Source: Macrotis lagotis
Lineage: Eukaryota; Chordata; Mammalia; Peramelemorphia; Peramelidae
Assembly (NCBI RefSeq): GCF_037893015.1
Contig: NC_133666.1
Coordinates: 659,442,521 to 659,506,520 of the forward strand
Reading direction: 5' to 3'
Length of the DNA stretch: 64,000 nt
The notes below the pieces were generated by a model. That model saw only the letters and a program-made list of their open reading frames with translations. It ran no database searches and was not told where the DNA came from. Below, piece after piece: positions 20,741 through 30,024 of this stretch (its first letter is position 1; each line of letters opens with the position of its first letter). The translations under genes were made by a program, and so were the position numbers.

Positions 20741-20955
20741 CTTCAAAGAAGCTTTTATTCTGAGGAGATACCATGTGCATCTATAAATTTATTGGTTCAA
20801 AAGTTCAAAGGAGAGACCCTTTCAAGACCTTTATTTTATAGATGAGAAAACTTGGGCCCAAACTAAGGAAGGCACTAAGTTCAAGTTCCACAGAGAGTGA
20901 GCCAATGAGCCCAGATAAGAACCTGGTTCAGTGGTGGTATCCATAGGGTACATCC
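20741..20955. repeat. Family W piece joined to a MIR-like piece
   Basis: AGAAGCTTTTATTCTGAGGAG resembles the family W line GGAGCTTACATTCT. From 20820, TTATTTTATAGATGAGAAAAC and CACAGAGAGTGAGCC resemble MIR in minus orientation. Confidence 0.5.
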
Positions 20956-21484
20956 TCCATGATTGCTTGGCATTTCAGCACTACTGAGAACCTGACTTGG
21001 GCTTCCTTAATTCTAGCTTAGATTTCTTTTTCCTCTGTTTCAGAAAATAGAAAAGTTCAATGGCATTTACTTTGTATGCCATCCTCCAAGTCCATCAGTT
21101 TGAAAGTCTTCATCCCTTGGTGATGGAATTTCTCTCATTCTGTGAACTGAGGAGGGATGATGGAGAGGGGAGGGGACATTTGCTGATAAGAACATCCTTT
21201 GCAGTGGGGACGAGCTCTTCATGAAAGAAATAGACATTTCTGAACACAATGTCTCCTGATTAGTGAGGTACGGGCGAGAGCTCAAACAGGCAATTTATAG
21301 TATATAGATGTTAGAGGTTGAGACATCTGTCACCAAGTGAGCCTCTCTCATTAAGCTCAAAAGAAATGGCATGGGGGTCCTCATTTTTGTGTAGGTAGGG
21401 GAGAGGATTGGGGATGGGCCTCATTGTCATTGTAGACAGAGAATCTGAATGTGGGAGTCTGGGAGAGGAAGAAAAGACTTAGGT
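20956..21484. other. Non-repeat DNA
   Basis: I recognise no family. A polypyrimidine-AG string (TTTCTTTTTCCTCTGTTTCAG) ends at 21042 and looks like a splice acceptor, but the frames after it close within about 30 codons. Confidence 0.4.
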
Positions 21485-21760
21485 TTGAAATTGCCAATTA
21501 TCATCAAGATTCAACTCAAGTACTATCTTCCTCAGGAGACCTGTCCTGCTCCCCTCCCAACTTCCTCCTACCTTTCTCAAGAGGTGATTTGGTATCTGCC
21601 TTGCATTGTTTTATATAACCCTGCCTATGTACATGTTGCCTCCACTGATAGAATGAAAGCTTTCTGAGGGCAGACCATTTTAACATTTTTCTTAGTATTT
21701 CTACCACATAGCATAGCAGTTTGGGCTTAATTAATGCTTGTTGATTGATAAACCTATGTA
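21485..21760 (+). mobile_element. L2 LINE, 3' end
   Basis: ATTCAACTCAAGTACTATC, CAGGAGACCTGTCCTGC, GATAGAATGAAAGCTTTCTG and GCTTAATTAATGCTTGTTGA are the L2 3' terminus in plus sense. Confidence 0.85.
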
Positions 21761-21764
21761 CATA

Positions 21765-21865
21765 TTTTCTTCCCTGATCTGGACAGGGATTTTTTTCTCT
21801 ATATAATGTATCCCTAGCATTTTAATATAGTGTCTGAGCCAAAGCTGGTACTTAATTAATGTTAA
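21765..21865 (+). mobile_element. Second L2 3' end
   Basis: ATGTATCCCTAGCATTTTAA, TAGTGTCTGAGCCAAAGC and GGTACTTAATTAATGTTAA repeat the L2 terminus directly after the first one. Confidence 0.65.
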
Positions 21866-22165
21866 TATATATATGTATTAATACATACTTATGTTACATT
21901 TAATATATTATAATATGTATAGTTTATATTATAATATATTAATATATAATAATGTGTATATGTATCAATGCTAATTTATATATGTATTAATATATATTTA
22001 TGCTATATTTAATATATTATAATATATTAATGCATATTGATTTATATATAGATATGTATTTATGTACATATATGCATATATCAATACACACACATATATA
22101 CATATGTATGTATGCAGGAGTGTGCATGTAAATGTGGATACATGCATATACATAAATACAAACAT
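21866..22165. repeat. AT-rich low complexity with TATG steps
   Basis: TATATA, ATATTAATA and TATGTATG runs make up nearly the whole stretch. Confidence 0.9.
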
Positions 22166-22188
22166 ACATCCTGGGGGGGGAAATGATT

Positions 22189-22400
22189 AGAGTGCTGGAC
22201 CCAAAGTCAGGAAGATTCCTCTGGCCTCAGATACTTACTAGCTATGTGACCCTGGACAAGTCACTTCATCCTATTTGTCTTAGTTTCCTCATCCACAAAG
22301 TGATCTGGAGAAGGAAGTGGAAAAGTAATCCAATATCTTTGCAAAGAAAATCCCCCATAAGGGGTCACAAAAAGTCAGACGAGACTAGAAAATGTTTAAA
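22189..22400 (+). mobile_element. MAR1-type SINE, duplicated copy 1
   Basis: GTGCTGGACCCAAAGTCAGG, TGTGACCCTGGACAAGTCAC, TCATCCACAAAGTGATCTGG and AAGTCAGACGAGACTAGAAA give the tRNA-like head, the core and the BovB-like tail. Confidence 0.9.
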
Positions 22401-22504
22401 CAGTCACTGTCTTTTCTGATAGAATGTTTGGGCTAGAGGGTGTTTTAAAATACATATATATGTATATGTGTGAATTTATATATACATATAAATGGATGGA
22501 TCAG

Positions 22505-22508
22505 TGTG

Positions 22509-22542
<34 letters not shown>
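22505..22542. repeat. (TG)n microsatellite
   Basis: About 18 TG steps just ahead of the second MAR1 copy. Confidence 0.95.
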
Positions 22543-22543
<1 letters not shown>

Positions 22544-22569
22544 ACAAGCACATCCTCTCGGGGGTGAGG

Positions 22570-22786
22570 TGGTTAGAATACAAGACCTGAAGTCAAGAAA
22601 ACTCCTCTGGCTTTAGACATTTACTAGCTGTATGACCCTGTGCAAGTCACTTCATCCTGTTTGCCTCAGTTTCCTCATCTGAAAAATTATCTGGTAGAAG
22701 GAAATAGCAAACTAATTTCATTTCTTTGCAAAGAAAACCCCAGAAAGGGGTCACAGATAGTCAAACAAGACTAGAAAATGATTAAA
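22570..22786 (+). mobile_element. MAR1-type SINE, duplicated copy 2
   Basis: AGACCTGAAGTCAAGAAAAC, TGTGCAAGTCACTTCATCC, TTGCCTCAGTTTCCTCATC and TAGTCAAACAAGACTAGAAA follow the same SINE. It is clearly diverged from copy 1, so the duplication is old. Confidence 0.9.
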
Positions 22787-22794
22787 CAGTCACT

Positions 22795-22920
22795 GTCTTT
22801 TCTGATAGAATGTTAGCTCTTTGGGGCAGAGCTGCTTTTAATTTTTCCTTCAGGACTTACCATAGTGCCAGTTCTTATTAGAGTTTAATAAATACTGTTG
22901 ATAGAGTCATTGATTGAGTT
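22795..22920 (+). mobile_element. L2 LINE, 3' end
   Basis: CTGATAGAATGTTAGCTCTT, TGGGGCAGAGCTGC and TAGAGTTTAATAAATACTGTTG are the L2 terminus. Its left edge (the shared 28-base flank) is also present behind the first MAR1, which places the SINE inside the L2 before the duplication. Confidence 0.8.
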
Positions 22921-23385
22921 TATCTGGAACTTATTCCTGGCCTTGGGACAGGTCACCTACCCCCTGATTGCAAGCACTACTTAGTTGGGACCTGGAATTC
23001 CAGTGCTGGTTCTATAATTACCCAATACCAGAGTAACAGAAATTTCTAGTATTCCTTCTACCCTCCTATTGCTTTCTCCCTCTGTTAAGCCTTAGCAGCC
23101 CTGCCCATGGTTTAATCACTCACTACAGCTCTTCTTGTCAAGGAGGGAAGGACAAGCTATTTATCCCATCCAAAGCCCATGCTTGTAATACAATGCTAGA
23201 AATGTCAAGACTAATAAGATAAAATGATGACATGAATTCCCGAAGAAAGGCAGAAGGGATTATTTACATGCACCAGACTGATGGGAGAAGGGATCGCTCC
23301 ATTTGTTAGGAAGGGTATTAGAGGCACTAACTAGCATGTGTAATATATTCTTGGGACATTGGGCTCAGAAAGAAGCAGAAAAGAA
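22921..23385. other. Non-repeat DNA
   Basis: I recognise no family. The part 23140-23310 has non-simple, non-repeat texture. Confidence 0.4.
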
Positions 23386-23387
23386 AC

Positions 23388-23530
23388 AAGCATTTTTTAA
23401 CTGCCTACTGGGTGTTGGGCATTGTAAATGCTTTACCAATATTATCTCATTTGATATTCTTACTTAGACTTGGAACCAGGAGCCCTGAGTTCAAGTCCTA
23501 GTTCAGTCAATAGGTTGGGATCTGAGATGA
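23388..23530. mobile_element. MIR pieces in opposite orientation
   Basis: CTGCCTACTGGGTGTTGGGC and TTATCTCATTTGATATTC are MIR in minus sense (23388-23465); ACTTGGAACCAGGAGCCC and TGAGTTCAAGTCCTAG are a SINE head in plus sense (23466-23530). Confidence 0.65.
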
Positions 23531-23559
23531 TCCAAGGGAGATTAAGTAATCAATCTCCA

Positions 23560-24010
23560 TAAGCCTTTATTAATTACCTATTAGATGCTAGACCTGGGAC
23601 CACAAACACAAAAACTCAACTTATGGGGTATTGGTGGATACACCATAAATACAAAGTAATTTGGGTGGACTAGGGACACTTGTATGAAGTAGGGAGTATA
23701 TTCAGGAAATCTATCTTCTAGGCATTGAGTTTTAACTGAACTTTGATGGAAAATTAAGTGCCACCATGTGAAGGAAGAGTCTTTCAAACTTAGGTGCCAA
23801 CCTGATATCAATATTTGCTGTAGAATGTCATAGGTAAGAAATGGCAAGGACAGTTTGGGTAGACTACACATTGTGGAAGGGTTTTGATTTCCAGAGAGAA
23901 TGAGTCACCCAACACTTTTTAAACTCCTACTGCATATAGTGAAAGCCCTTTAGCTAGGTGCTAAGTGAAACTGAAAATTTAGATGATCCATGAACCATGA
24001 AGTCTAGTAG
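23560..24010 (+). repeat. Family W repeat copies
   Basis: TTTATTAATTACCTATTAGATG and ACACAAAAACTCAACTTATGG fit the family W head; GACAGTTTGGGTAGACTACAC-GGAAGGGTTTTGA fits its later part. A second head may begin at 23905. Confidence 0.5.
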
Positions 24011-24849
24011 AATCTACCTCTGCCTTTTCCCACCCCCATCTTCTACAATAGGTGCTTACCTCCAGGGACTGTAAAAGAACTGAGAATCCAGGTCCAGAAA
24101 TGATCAAATGATTTAAAAATTAGAATTCTGGCCCTGGTGCTTCAATGTTGCCAGTTTCCAGTGGGTCCAAGGTTTACTTCTGAGACTCAGGACTTTTATT
24201 AAAACTAAAAAAAAATATTAGATCAACATGTGTGCCATTCAAATAAACCCTAAAATCCATAGTTACTAGAGAAGACAAAGGTATTAGCCACCCCCCCCTG
24301 GATGCCCCATTGGCCCAGCCTTCCAGGAGTCCACAAAAAAGCAAGTCTCTGAAATAATTCACTCTCTAATTCTTGACCTTTCCACCCTTACACCTCAGTA
24401 TAATTGGCTGGAACCACCCGCAGTTTTGGTGCCTTCAAATGGATACCAATTTAGAAAAAAATTCTTTTTCTGCTCTTAGAAAGTCTTGCAACATTTCATT
24501 GGTTCTTCCTGAGGCATTCTCATTTCTATAGAAGGACACCGTTTTGGGTGGCTTGGCTAATGTTTAGTATTATGGCCCTTAAAGGCATGGGGAGGTTGAA
24601 GAGGAGGAACATATGCTCTGGCAAAAAAGAAGAGTTATTTCCTATTATTCTTGATATAAGGGAAAGAACCTTGGAGCAGGAGCAGGATGCAGAAGATAAG
24701 TTTGGGCCTCAGGATCAACAGAAATATGTATCAATTGCTTTGCTTTACTAGGTGACACTATTCCAATTTTTAAATGTAGGGGTTGCACAAGGACACCTTT
24801 AACTACTAAGCAGAACTGCTAGCAGGTAACACATACTAAGGAGTCTCCT
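24011..24849. other. Non-repeat DNA
   Basis: No family recognised over about 840 bases. A 67-codon plus-strand frame (24548-24751, reading KEELFPIILDIRERTLEQEQ in part) has no domain that I know. Confidence 0.4.
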
Positions 24850-25449
24850 AGCTCTGATTTCTGACTTTTAAAACTTTTTTTTTCAGCTCTGACATCCCAT
24901 GTTCTAAGCATTCTCACAGTGTTGACATTCAGTATTCTAAGGTTCCTCCAAGGACTGAGTTTTCCTGTCATCAGATTTATTCCAGCTTGGACATTCTGTA
25001 CTTTAATGTGTACCCCAACATTGATATTCAAGGGTTTAAAAGTTCTTCCGGGGGTGGCTAGGTGGCGCAGTGGATAAAGCACCAGCCCTGGAGTCAGGAG
25101 TACCTGGGTTCAAATCAGGTCTCAGACACTTAATAATTACCTAGCTGTGCGGCCTTGAGCAAGCCACTTTAACTCCATTTGCCTTGCAAAAAAAATACCT
25201 AAAAAAAAAGTTCTTCCAGTCCTCAAATTCCTTGTTTTAGGGGTTCTCACAGCTTTAAAAACTGTGTTTTAGATCCCCCTAATTTTTACATTCTCTGATC
25301 TAAGGTTCCTTCCAGCTCTAACATTTCTTGATCTAAAGCTCTACCCAGATCTGACATCCAATATTTTAAGCCTCCTTCCCAGTTCTGACATTGCATTTTT
25401 CTTAGGGTCCTTCCAAATTCTGCATCTCATAGAGCATTCCATGTTCTAA
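24850..25449 (+). repeat. Degenerate 33-bp minisatellite
   Basis: About 13-14 units resembling AGCTCTGACATTC-ATG-TTCTAAGG-TTCCTTCC. Unit starts at 24885, 24918, 24951, 24984 and 25017 are exactly 33 bp apart. After an inserted SINE they resume at 25218, 25251, 25281, 25314, 25347, 25381 and 25415 (spacing 30-34). The unit resembles the tail shared by MIR3 and CR1/L3 (CCTTCCAGCTCTGACATTC), so the array probably grew from such a tail. Units are quite diverged, so it is old. Because 33 divides by 3, an 87-codon minus-strand frame stays open across it; that is not a gene. Confidence 0.9.
25050..25205 (+). mobile_element. WSINE1-type SINE inside the minisatellite
   Basis: GGTGGCTAGGTGGCGCAGTG, GTACCTGGGTTCAAATCAGG, TTAATAATTACCTAGCTGTG, CATTTGCCTTGC and a poly-A tail. 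It is flanked by 12-bp copies of AAAAGTTCTTCC (25038-25049 and 25206-25217); the target reads TTTAAAAG, a typical L1 endonuclease site. Its CpGs are kept, so it is fairly young. Confidence 0.97.
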
Positions 25450-25985
25450 TATTTCTGCCTTCTCTGATAATCTTGGTTTCCTATTGCCTTCAGAATGAAA
25501 TATAAATTTTTGTGTTTAATTTTTAAAGTCCTTCACAGTCTGGCCTAAATTTATCTTTTCAGTCCCACAGAGGATTACCCCAACTCCCTTATACAGCAGT
25601 TTGGTCAAATTATTTTTCATTATGTTTCTCAAATATCAGTTCCCATATCTGTAGATCTTTACATTGCCTACCTTGAATACATGGCTTCCATATATATCAT
25701 AAAGAATCTCTTTTTATATTTAAAAGATAAAATAACATAAGCTTCTTTTAAGGCAATAGAGTTAGGTGACTTGCCCAAGGTCACACAACTAGGCAATTGT
25801 TAAGTGTCTGAGGTCAGATTTGAACTCAGCTCCTCCTGACCTCAGGGTTGGTGCACTATCCACTGTGCCAACTAGCTTGCCTCTGTAAGTTTCTTGCTAA
25901 ATGGGATTGTTTTCCAGCATTCTTCACAGTTGCTGGCATATAGAGGGAACTTTAATAAACACTTGTTGACTGATTAAAAATTAAA
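25450..25985 (+). mobile_element. L2 LINE 3' region, interrupted by a WSINE
   Basis: GGTTTCCTATTGCCTTCAG, AAGTCCTTCACAGTCTGGCC and CAGTCCCACAGAGGATTACC form the left part. After the SINE at 25735-25882, AGTTGCTGGCATATAGAGGG and TTAATAAACACTTGTTGACTG form the terminus. Confidence 0.85.
25735..25882 (-). mobile_element. WSINE1-type SINE
   Basis: Minus-strand SINE: GGCAATAGAGTTAGGTGAC, AACTAGGCAATTGTTAAGTG, GATTTGAACTCAGCTCC and CTATCCACTGTGCCAACTAGC, with a T-rich left end as tail. Confidence 0.9.
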
Positions 25986-25989
25986 CCTG

Positions 25990-26150
25990 AAATCAGAAAA
26001 CCCTGGATCGAATCCCACCTCAGATATTTAATGTCTGTGTGCTTTAGGGCTGACAATTTCCTTGGCCCTCAATTTTCTCATCTATATAATGAAAGGGTTG
26101 GATTCAAAGACTTCTAAAGTCTTTTTTCACTTTCAATTCTAATAACTGCA
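25990..26150 (+). mobile_element. MIR3-like SINE
   Basis: AACCCTGGATCGAATCCCACC, CAATTTTCTCATCTATATAATG and GGGTTGGATTCAAAGACTTC fit the family. Confidence 0.75.
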
Positions 26151-26474
26151 GAAATGGACTGCTTTTATATTTTCTGATGGCTGACCTGGCTGACTTTGGA
26201 AACATGTATCATTCAATTGTCAGCTTAGACACCCCATATTATCTAGTAGAGAATGAATTCTTAATCTTTTTTTTGTGTGTTCTGTACTCCTTTGGTAATC
26301 TATAAAAAAAGTTTCTGGACCCTTTTTTCAGAATCATATTTTAAATGCATAAATATAGGAAATCAATTATATTGAACTATAGTCCATAGATAGGAAGACT
26401 AGGACCAAATGCAAGTTAGTGGCTTATGTAGTAACTACCATAATTTCAAAAGTATTAATTAGAGTAAATAATAT

Positions 26475-26563
26475 TTTGAGATTATATATATCAAAACATG
26501 TGTGCACATAAGCATACACATACATATGGGAATACGTGTTTACACACACACATATGCTCACCA

Positions 26564-26602
<39 letters not shown>

Positions 26603-26605
26603 CGC
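26475..26605. repeat. CA/TA microsatellite
   Basis: ACACAC and TATATA runs with short breaks. The Cys/Val/Tyr-rich part of the 146-codon minus-strand frame (26424-26864) is its by-product. Confidence 0.9.
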
Positions 26606-26689
26606 ATACACACCCATATTTATGATGTGATAGCAAATCATTAGTGTTTTCTATTGGTGATAAAGTCACAGATACTGCTAATACTATTG

Positions 26690-26880
26690 GGGATTGCTTA
26701 TTGCTGTTATTGAGTAATATCGGACTCTTCATGACGCCATGGACCACAATTCCCAAGGTGTTTTCTTGGCAAAGATAATGGAGTGGTTTGCTGAGAGTCA
26801 TACAGCTAGTAAGGCTGGACTTTAATTTTGGTCTTCCTAATTCCAGGTCCAGTGCTCTGTCCACTAGGAAGCCAGCTAAT
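26690..26880 (-). mobile_element. MAR1-type SINE
   Basis: Minus sense: TCGGACTCTTCATGACGCC, TTTTCTTGGCAAAGATAATG, GTCATACAGCTAGTAAGG and GTGCTCTGTCCACTAGG. Confidence 0.85.
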
Positions 26881-27050
26881 TGCCTTCTCAGGATTGTTAT
26901 CTATATTTAGAATTGAAGGAAATATAAATTTTGGTTAGAGTTAGTGAAAATTAAGATGTAATTTTCCCCCATTCTAAGTTTACAGATTCTCCAAGATCTA
27001 TCCATGAATAAGTTGGAGGTTCCTGAATCCCATGTCAAGAACCTCTGATG

Positions 27051-27249
27051 TAGAGGGGCATGTATACTGAAGAAGGGACCATTTGAACTGATGGAAACAA
27101 AGGGGTTCTATCTTTTTTAAAAGCTGTATATAAATTGAAATGGGTATTCCGGGCATTCCAGCTATTGAAGAAAATGGGTCTGTGGGGAAGCCTGCCTAGA
27201 ACATTAGTAAATGCTAGAGGAGAGTGGAATTTCATAATTGTCCCAGAAT
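27051..27249. other. Unrecognised
   Basis: I see no family. Confidence 0.4.
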
Positions 27250-27720
27250 TTACCTGACAAAATTTGCTACCTCTTCATTCCTTAATTGGGCAAAAAATTG
27301 CCTTTCGACAAGAAATGTGATGTTTCACAGAGGATTTGGGAAATTTATGAACATTATGTCACTGGAAATGATCATCATTTAGGGGCAAGATCATTAAGTC
27401 CCAATGGCTCAGCAGGGAATGACCTTTCCTAAAAATGCGTAAATATTTTTTTTTCTTTTACAAATGGCAAGGCTGATAATAGTCACCTTTCTGCTGCCTA
27501 TGCAGCTGGGGAAGGGAAATTAACTTTCCCTCTTCCATCAGCAAACTTGCTTTCGAGAAAGTTGCAACCCATAGTGATAAAGGAGGGAATATGAAAGGTT
27601 AGCTTTCCAGGACTACTTAATCTCAGGTGCATGATCAGCAGAATTTGATATTTCTGAAGAAAAAAAAAAGATCCTCGGAAGGGAAAGGAATGTAACTGGA
27701 AATGGCCAAGATTTTAGTTT
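27250..27720. other. Non-repeat DNA, candidate conserved noncoding element
   Basis: No repeat family, no simple sequence and no frame of note over 470 bases. It includes TAATTGGGCAAAAAATTG, GAAATGATCATCATT, AATGACCTTTCC, TGCAGCTGGGG and TTAACTTTCCCTCTTCC. This texture is what I expect of an enhancer-like conserved block, but conservation cannot be judged from one sequence. Confidence 0.35.
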
Positions 27721-27764
27721 AAAATGAGATTATTTATGTTCACTATAAAGCATTTGTTGTATAG

Positions 27765-27850
27765 TTGAGAGTAAACAGACCTGGATTTGGAGTCAGAAGA
27801 CTTGAGTTCAAATTCTAATCAGTTAGAAATTAGTTCTGTCCCTAGTCCCA
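27765..27850 (+). mobile_element. SINE head fragment (MIR-like)
   Basis: GACCTGGATTTGGAGTCAG and AGACTTGAGTTCAAATTC are a tRNA-like SINE head; the rest is lost. Confidence 0.6.
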
Positions 27851-27944
27851 GAGCAAACCCTCATTAAATATTCACCAACTTCCTGAAATATGTGTTTGAT
27901 TTGGGTTTAGAACTTCAGAATAGATTTGAATTCTCTTCTGTTTG

Positions 27945-28120
27945 TTAAAAGATTACAGGGGAAGACTTTCTCATAATAGACTCTTTAAAGCAGGAGTTTT
28001 CAATAGATAGTTCATCATTTGTTGATGGTCTTGGTTTTTCTCCAACAAGCCTGGAATCTTTAGTATCATCTTCATCATAGGCTCCCAAGGGAGTAGAGTG
28101 GTTCTTGCTAAATGTATTTC
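27945..28120 (-). other. Unidentified hydrophilic open frame, possible exon or pseudogene piece
   Basis: Directly after an acceptor-like TTTTCCAG (28128-28121, minus strand) a 57-codon frame runs from 28118 to a TAA at 27945-27947. It begins NTFSKNHSTPLGAYDEDD and includes RLVGEKPRPSTNDEL. The composition (Asp, Glu, Lys, Ser, Pro) is unlike chance AT-rich frames, but I do not recognise the protein. There is no clear donor (only GTAATC) and no start codon. A different 65-codon frame (27971-28168) overlaps it. It could be a lone exon, a pseudogene scrap or chance. Confidence 0.25.
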
Positions 28121-28291
28121 CTGGAAAACTGATTTTTCAAGATATTGGCTTAAGAACGCTACTCTCACCCCTACTTCCTTTCACCTTGAACATATTATTT
28201 TCTCAGAATTCTGTTATATGATCGATTTGGTGAGGATCACCTATGAGGAACAATTGAGGTGATTTTTAAAATTTTCTTCTTCAAGAAGAAA

Positions 28292-28292
<1 letters not shown>

Positions 28293-28327
<35 letters not shown>

Positions 28328-28334
28328 TATCATC
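28293..28334. repeat. (ATC)n microsatellite
   Basis: About 13 ATC units with one break. Confidence 0.97.
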
Positions 28335-28495
28335 TAGATAGGACAATGGTCTTGAAATAAGCAAGATCTGAGTTCAAGTCCTGCCTAATAAGCTATTTAA
28401 TTCTGGGAAAGTCACTTAAGCTTTCTATGCCTCAGTTTCCTCATTTGTAAAAAGAGGTGTTCTTTTTCTAAATTTTTGATTCTATGATACCTGAG
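28335..28495 (+). mobile_element. MIR3-like SINE
   Basis: GATCTGAGTTCAAGTCCTGCC, GGGAAAGTCACTTAAGC, GCCTCAGTTTCCTCATTTG and the end TTGATTCTATGATAC. Confidence 0.85.
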
Positions 28496-28519
28496 TATTT
28501 AAAAATTATTCTTAGTAGA

Positions 28520-28687
28520 TAAACTTCACATTTAAAGCCCTCCACAATCTGGTTCCTACTTATTTTTTGGTTTTATTTCATAATTACTCTTTTTGTCATG
28601 GATCTAGACAGTCTTACTCCATCGTTGTCACATTTGACATTCCATCTTCTACCTTCATATCTTTACAAAGGTAGTTATCAATACCTG

Positions 28688-28782
<95 letters not shown>

Positions 28783-29080
28783 CGCGCACGCATACAAACA
28801 ACTATTTTCATGTCCTACTTCTCCTTGGGAAAAAAATAATAATGTACTACTTAATCTTATAGATTCACAATACATAGAAAGTCAGTCTAGTCTAAAGTAC
28901 TGGAACCCCAACAATCCTTCCTTATTTTTAAATCTTCTGGGAAATACTTTCATATCACTACAGTGTTAACTATTGCCTTCTAGTACTTGTAACAGCACCA
29001 TTCCTATTTTCTTGAAGTCAAAGGGCTCACCATGGAACTACTTTAATAGGACTTAACATAGACACCACGGATTATATAAA
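28520..29080 (+). mobile_element. L2-like LINE 3' region, split by a microsatellite
   Basis: AAAGCCCTCCACAATCTGG and TTCCATCTTCTACC before the microsatellite, AACTATTTTCATGTCCTAC and ATCTTCTGGGAAATAC after it, fit L2. The right end is uncertain. Confidence 0.6.
28692..28780. repeat. (TC)n(CA)n microsatellite
   Basis: About 22 TC steps followed by about 23 CA steps, then a short GCGCGCACGC alternation. Frames across it are by-products. Confidence 0.98.
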
Positions 29081-29084
29081 CATT

Positions 29085-29182
29085 TCCCTTCCATCCTTCC
29101 TTTCTTCCTTTTTCTTTCTCTCTCTCTCTCTCCCTCCCTTCCTCCCTTCCTTCCTTCCTTTCTTCCTTCCTTCCTTCCTTAT
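29085..29182. repeat. (TTCC)n/(CTTT)n tract
   Basis: Pyrimidine-only steps CCTT, TCTC and TTCC. Confidence 0.95.
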
Positions 29183-29464
29183 ATAAGTCTAGTTAAATTT
29201 TCACTGTTTTAATTTGGAGCTTTTCTTGGAATATTTCAAGGAAAATAATTTTGGTGAAAATCTCACTTATATGATCCCTTCAGTCAAGGCATATTAAAGT
29301 CAATTTCAGGATAGCTTTAAGAGCTCAGAGAGGAGCAGATAAGTCCATGCATCTAAACTAAATCATTCTCCTCTCCAGACTCTACTGGGCTAAATGGAAT
29401 GTTACAACAAGCAATCTCCTCAATTCAATTCAGTTAAACCAACATTTAAAGGTGCCTATCCTGA
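29183..29464. other. Non-repeat DNA
   Basis: I recognise no family. Confidence 0.4.
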
Positions 29465-29665
29465 GCAAGGTCATGGGATAGAGTTTTGAGCAAGTTGTCA
29501 AAAAGACTCAGGTTCAAATCTCTCCTTTGGGAATTATTAACTAGGTGATCTTGGGCAATTCATTGACTCACTGAGCTTCAGGTAACAATACATTGACTAA
29601 AAAGTGTAGATATGTAAATGAAGTCCATGTTGAAGAAATCCTAGATCCATCTCACAATAACTTCT
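29465..29665 (+). mobile_element. tRNA-derived SINE, worn
   Basis: AGACTCAGGTTCAAATCTC, TTAACTAGGTGATCTTGGGC and AATTCATTGACTCACTGAGC fit a MIR/THER-type SINE; the 3' part is unclear. Confidence 0.6.
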
Positions 29666-29799
29666 ATGCAAAGCACAGGCTATGGGTTAGGGCTACAAAA
29701 ATCTGCCCTAAATATGCATTCTGCTGAAGAAAATATGAAGTTTAAATGAAGTCAGAGCTTACTATGCTCAGTTTTGCTGGCTTACATATGGTTTTTATT
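29666..29799. other. Unrecognised
   Basis: I see nothing to report. Confidence 0.4.
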
Positions 29800-30015
29800 T
29801 TATTTTTCCTGTTTCAATTTGATTCTTCTTTCATAACATGATTAATATAGACATGTGTTTAACATTTTTGTTCATGTATAATCTATATTAGTTTATTTCT
29901 ATCAGGGGAGGGGGAGGGAAAGGAGGGAGGGAGAAAAATGTGAATCTCAAAAACTTGTAAAAATGACTGTTGATAACAATCTCTGCATGTAGTTAGGAAA
30001 ATAAATAAATAAAAT
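29800..30015 (+). mobile_element. L1 3' UTR stub
   Basis: TTCTTTCATAACATGATTAA, a G-rich GGGGAGGGGGAGGGAAAGG, ATCTCAAAAACTTGTAAAAATG and the end ATAAATAAATAAAATATTA match the 3' UTR type whose reverse complement is seen at 14410-14800. Only about 215 bp were kept, the usual strong 5' truncation. Confidence 0.85.
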
Positions 30016-30024
30016 ATTATAAGT

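Larger units (their letters stand above)
22080..22815. repeat. Tandem duplication, about 386 bp
   Basis: Two copies of a unit made of a TA/TG microsatellite, CATCCT-GGGG, a MAR1 SINE, and a flank with the 28-base string beginning CAGTCACTGTCTTTTCTGAT. That flank lies at 22401 and 22787 (386 bp apart); CATCCT lies at 22167 and 22551 (384 bp); GTGTGCATGT lies at 22120 and 22504 (384 bp). Both SINEs lack the same internal piece (reading TTCCTCTGGC or CTCCTCTGGC), which supports duplication over two insertions. Confidence 0.85.
26240..27050 (+). repeat. Family X repeat, interrupted
   Basis: GTGTTCTGTACTCCTTTGG, TCTGGACCC-TTTTCAGAATCAT, TAAATGCATAAATATAGG and AATCAATTATATTGAACTATAG form the left part; GGTTCCTGAATCCCATG and AAGAACCTCTG near 27030 may be its far end. 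Between them lie a microsatellite and a MAR1 SINE. Confidence 0.5.

Noticed and set aside
21021-21285. Splice-acceptor-like string and short frames
   Set aside because: TTTCTTTTTCCTCTGTTTCAG is a good acceptor by eye, but all following frames stop within about 30 codons and no donor or protein match is evident.
24819-25082. 87-codon minus-strand frame
   Set aside because: The 33-bp period is a multiple of three, so the minisatellite keeps the frame open. It also runs into the SINE.
26424-26864. 146-codon minus-strand frame
   Set aside because: It crosses a MAR1 SINE and a CA/TA microsatellite.
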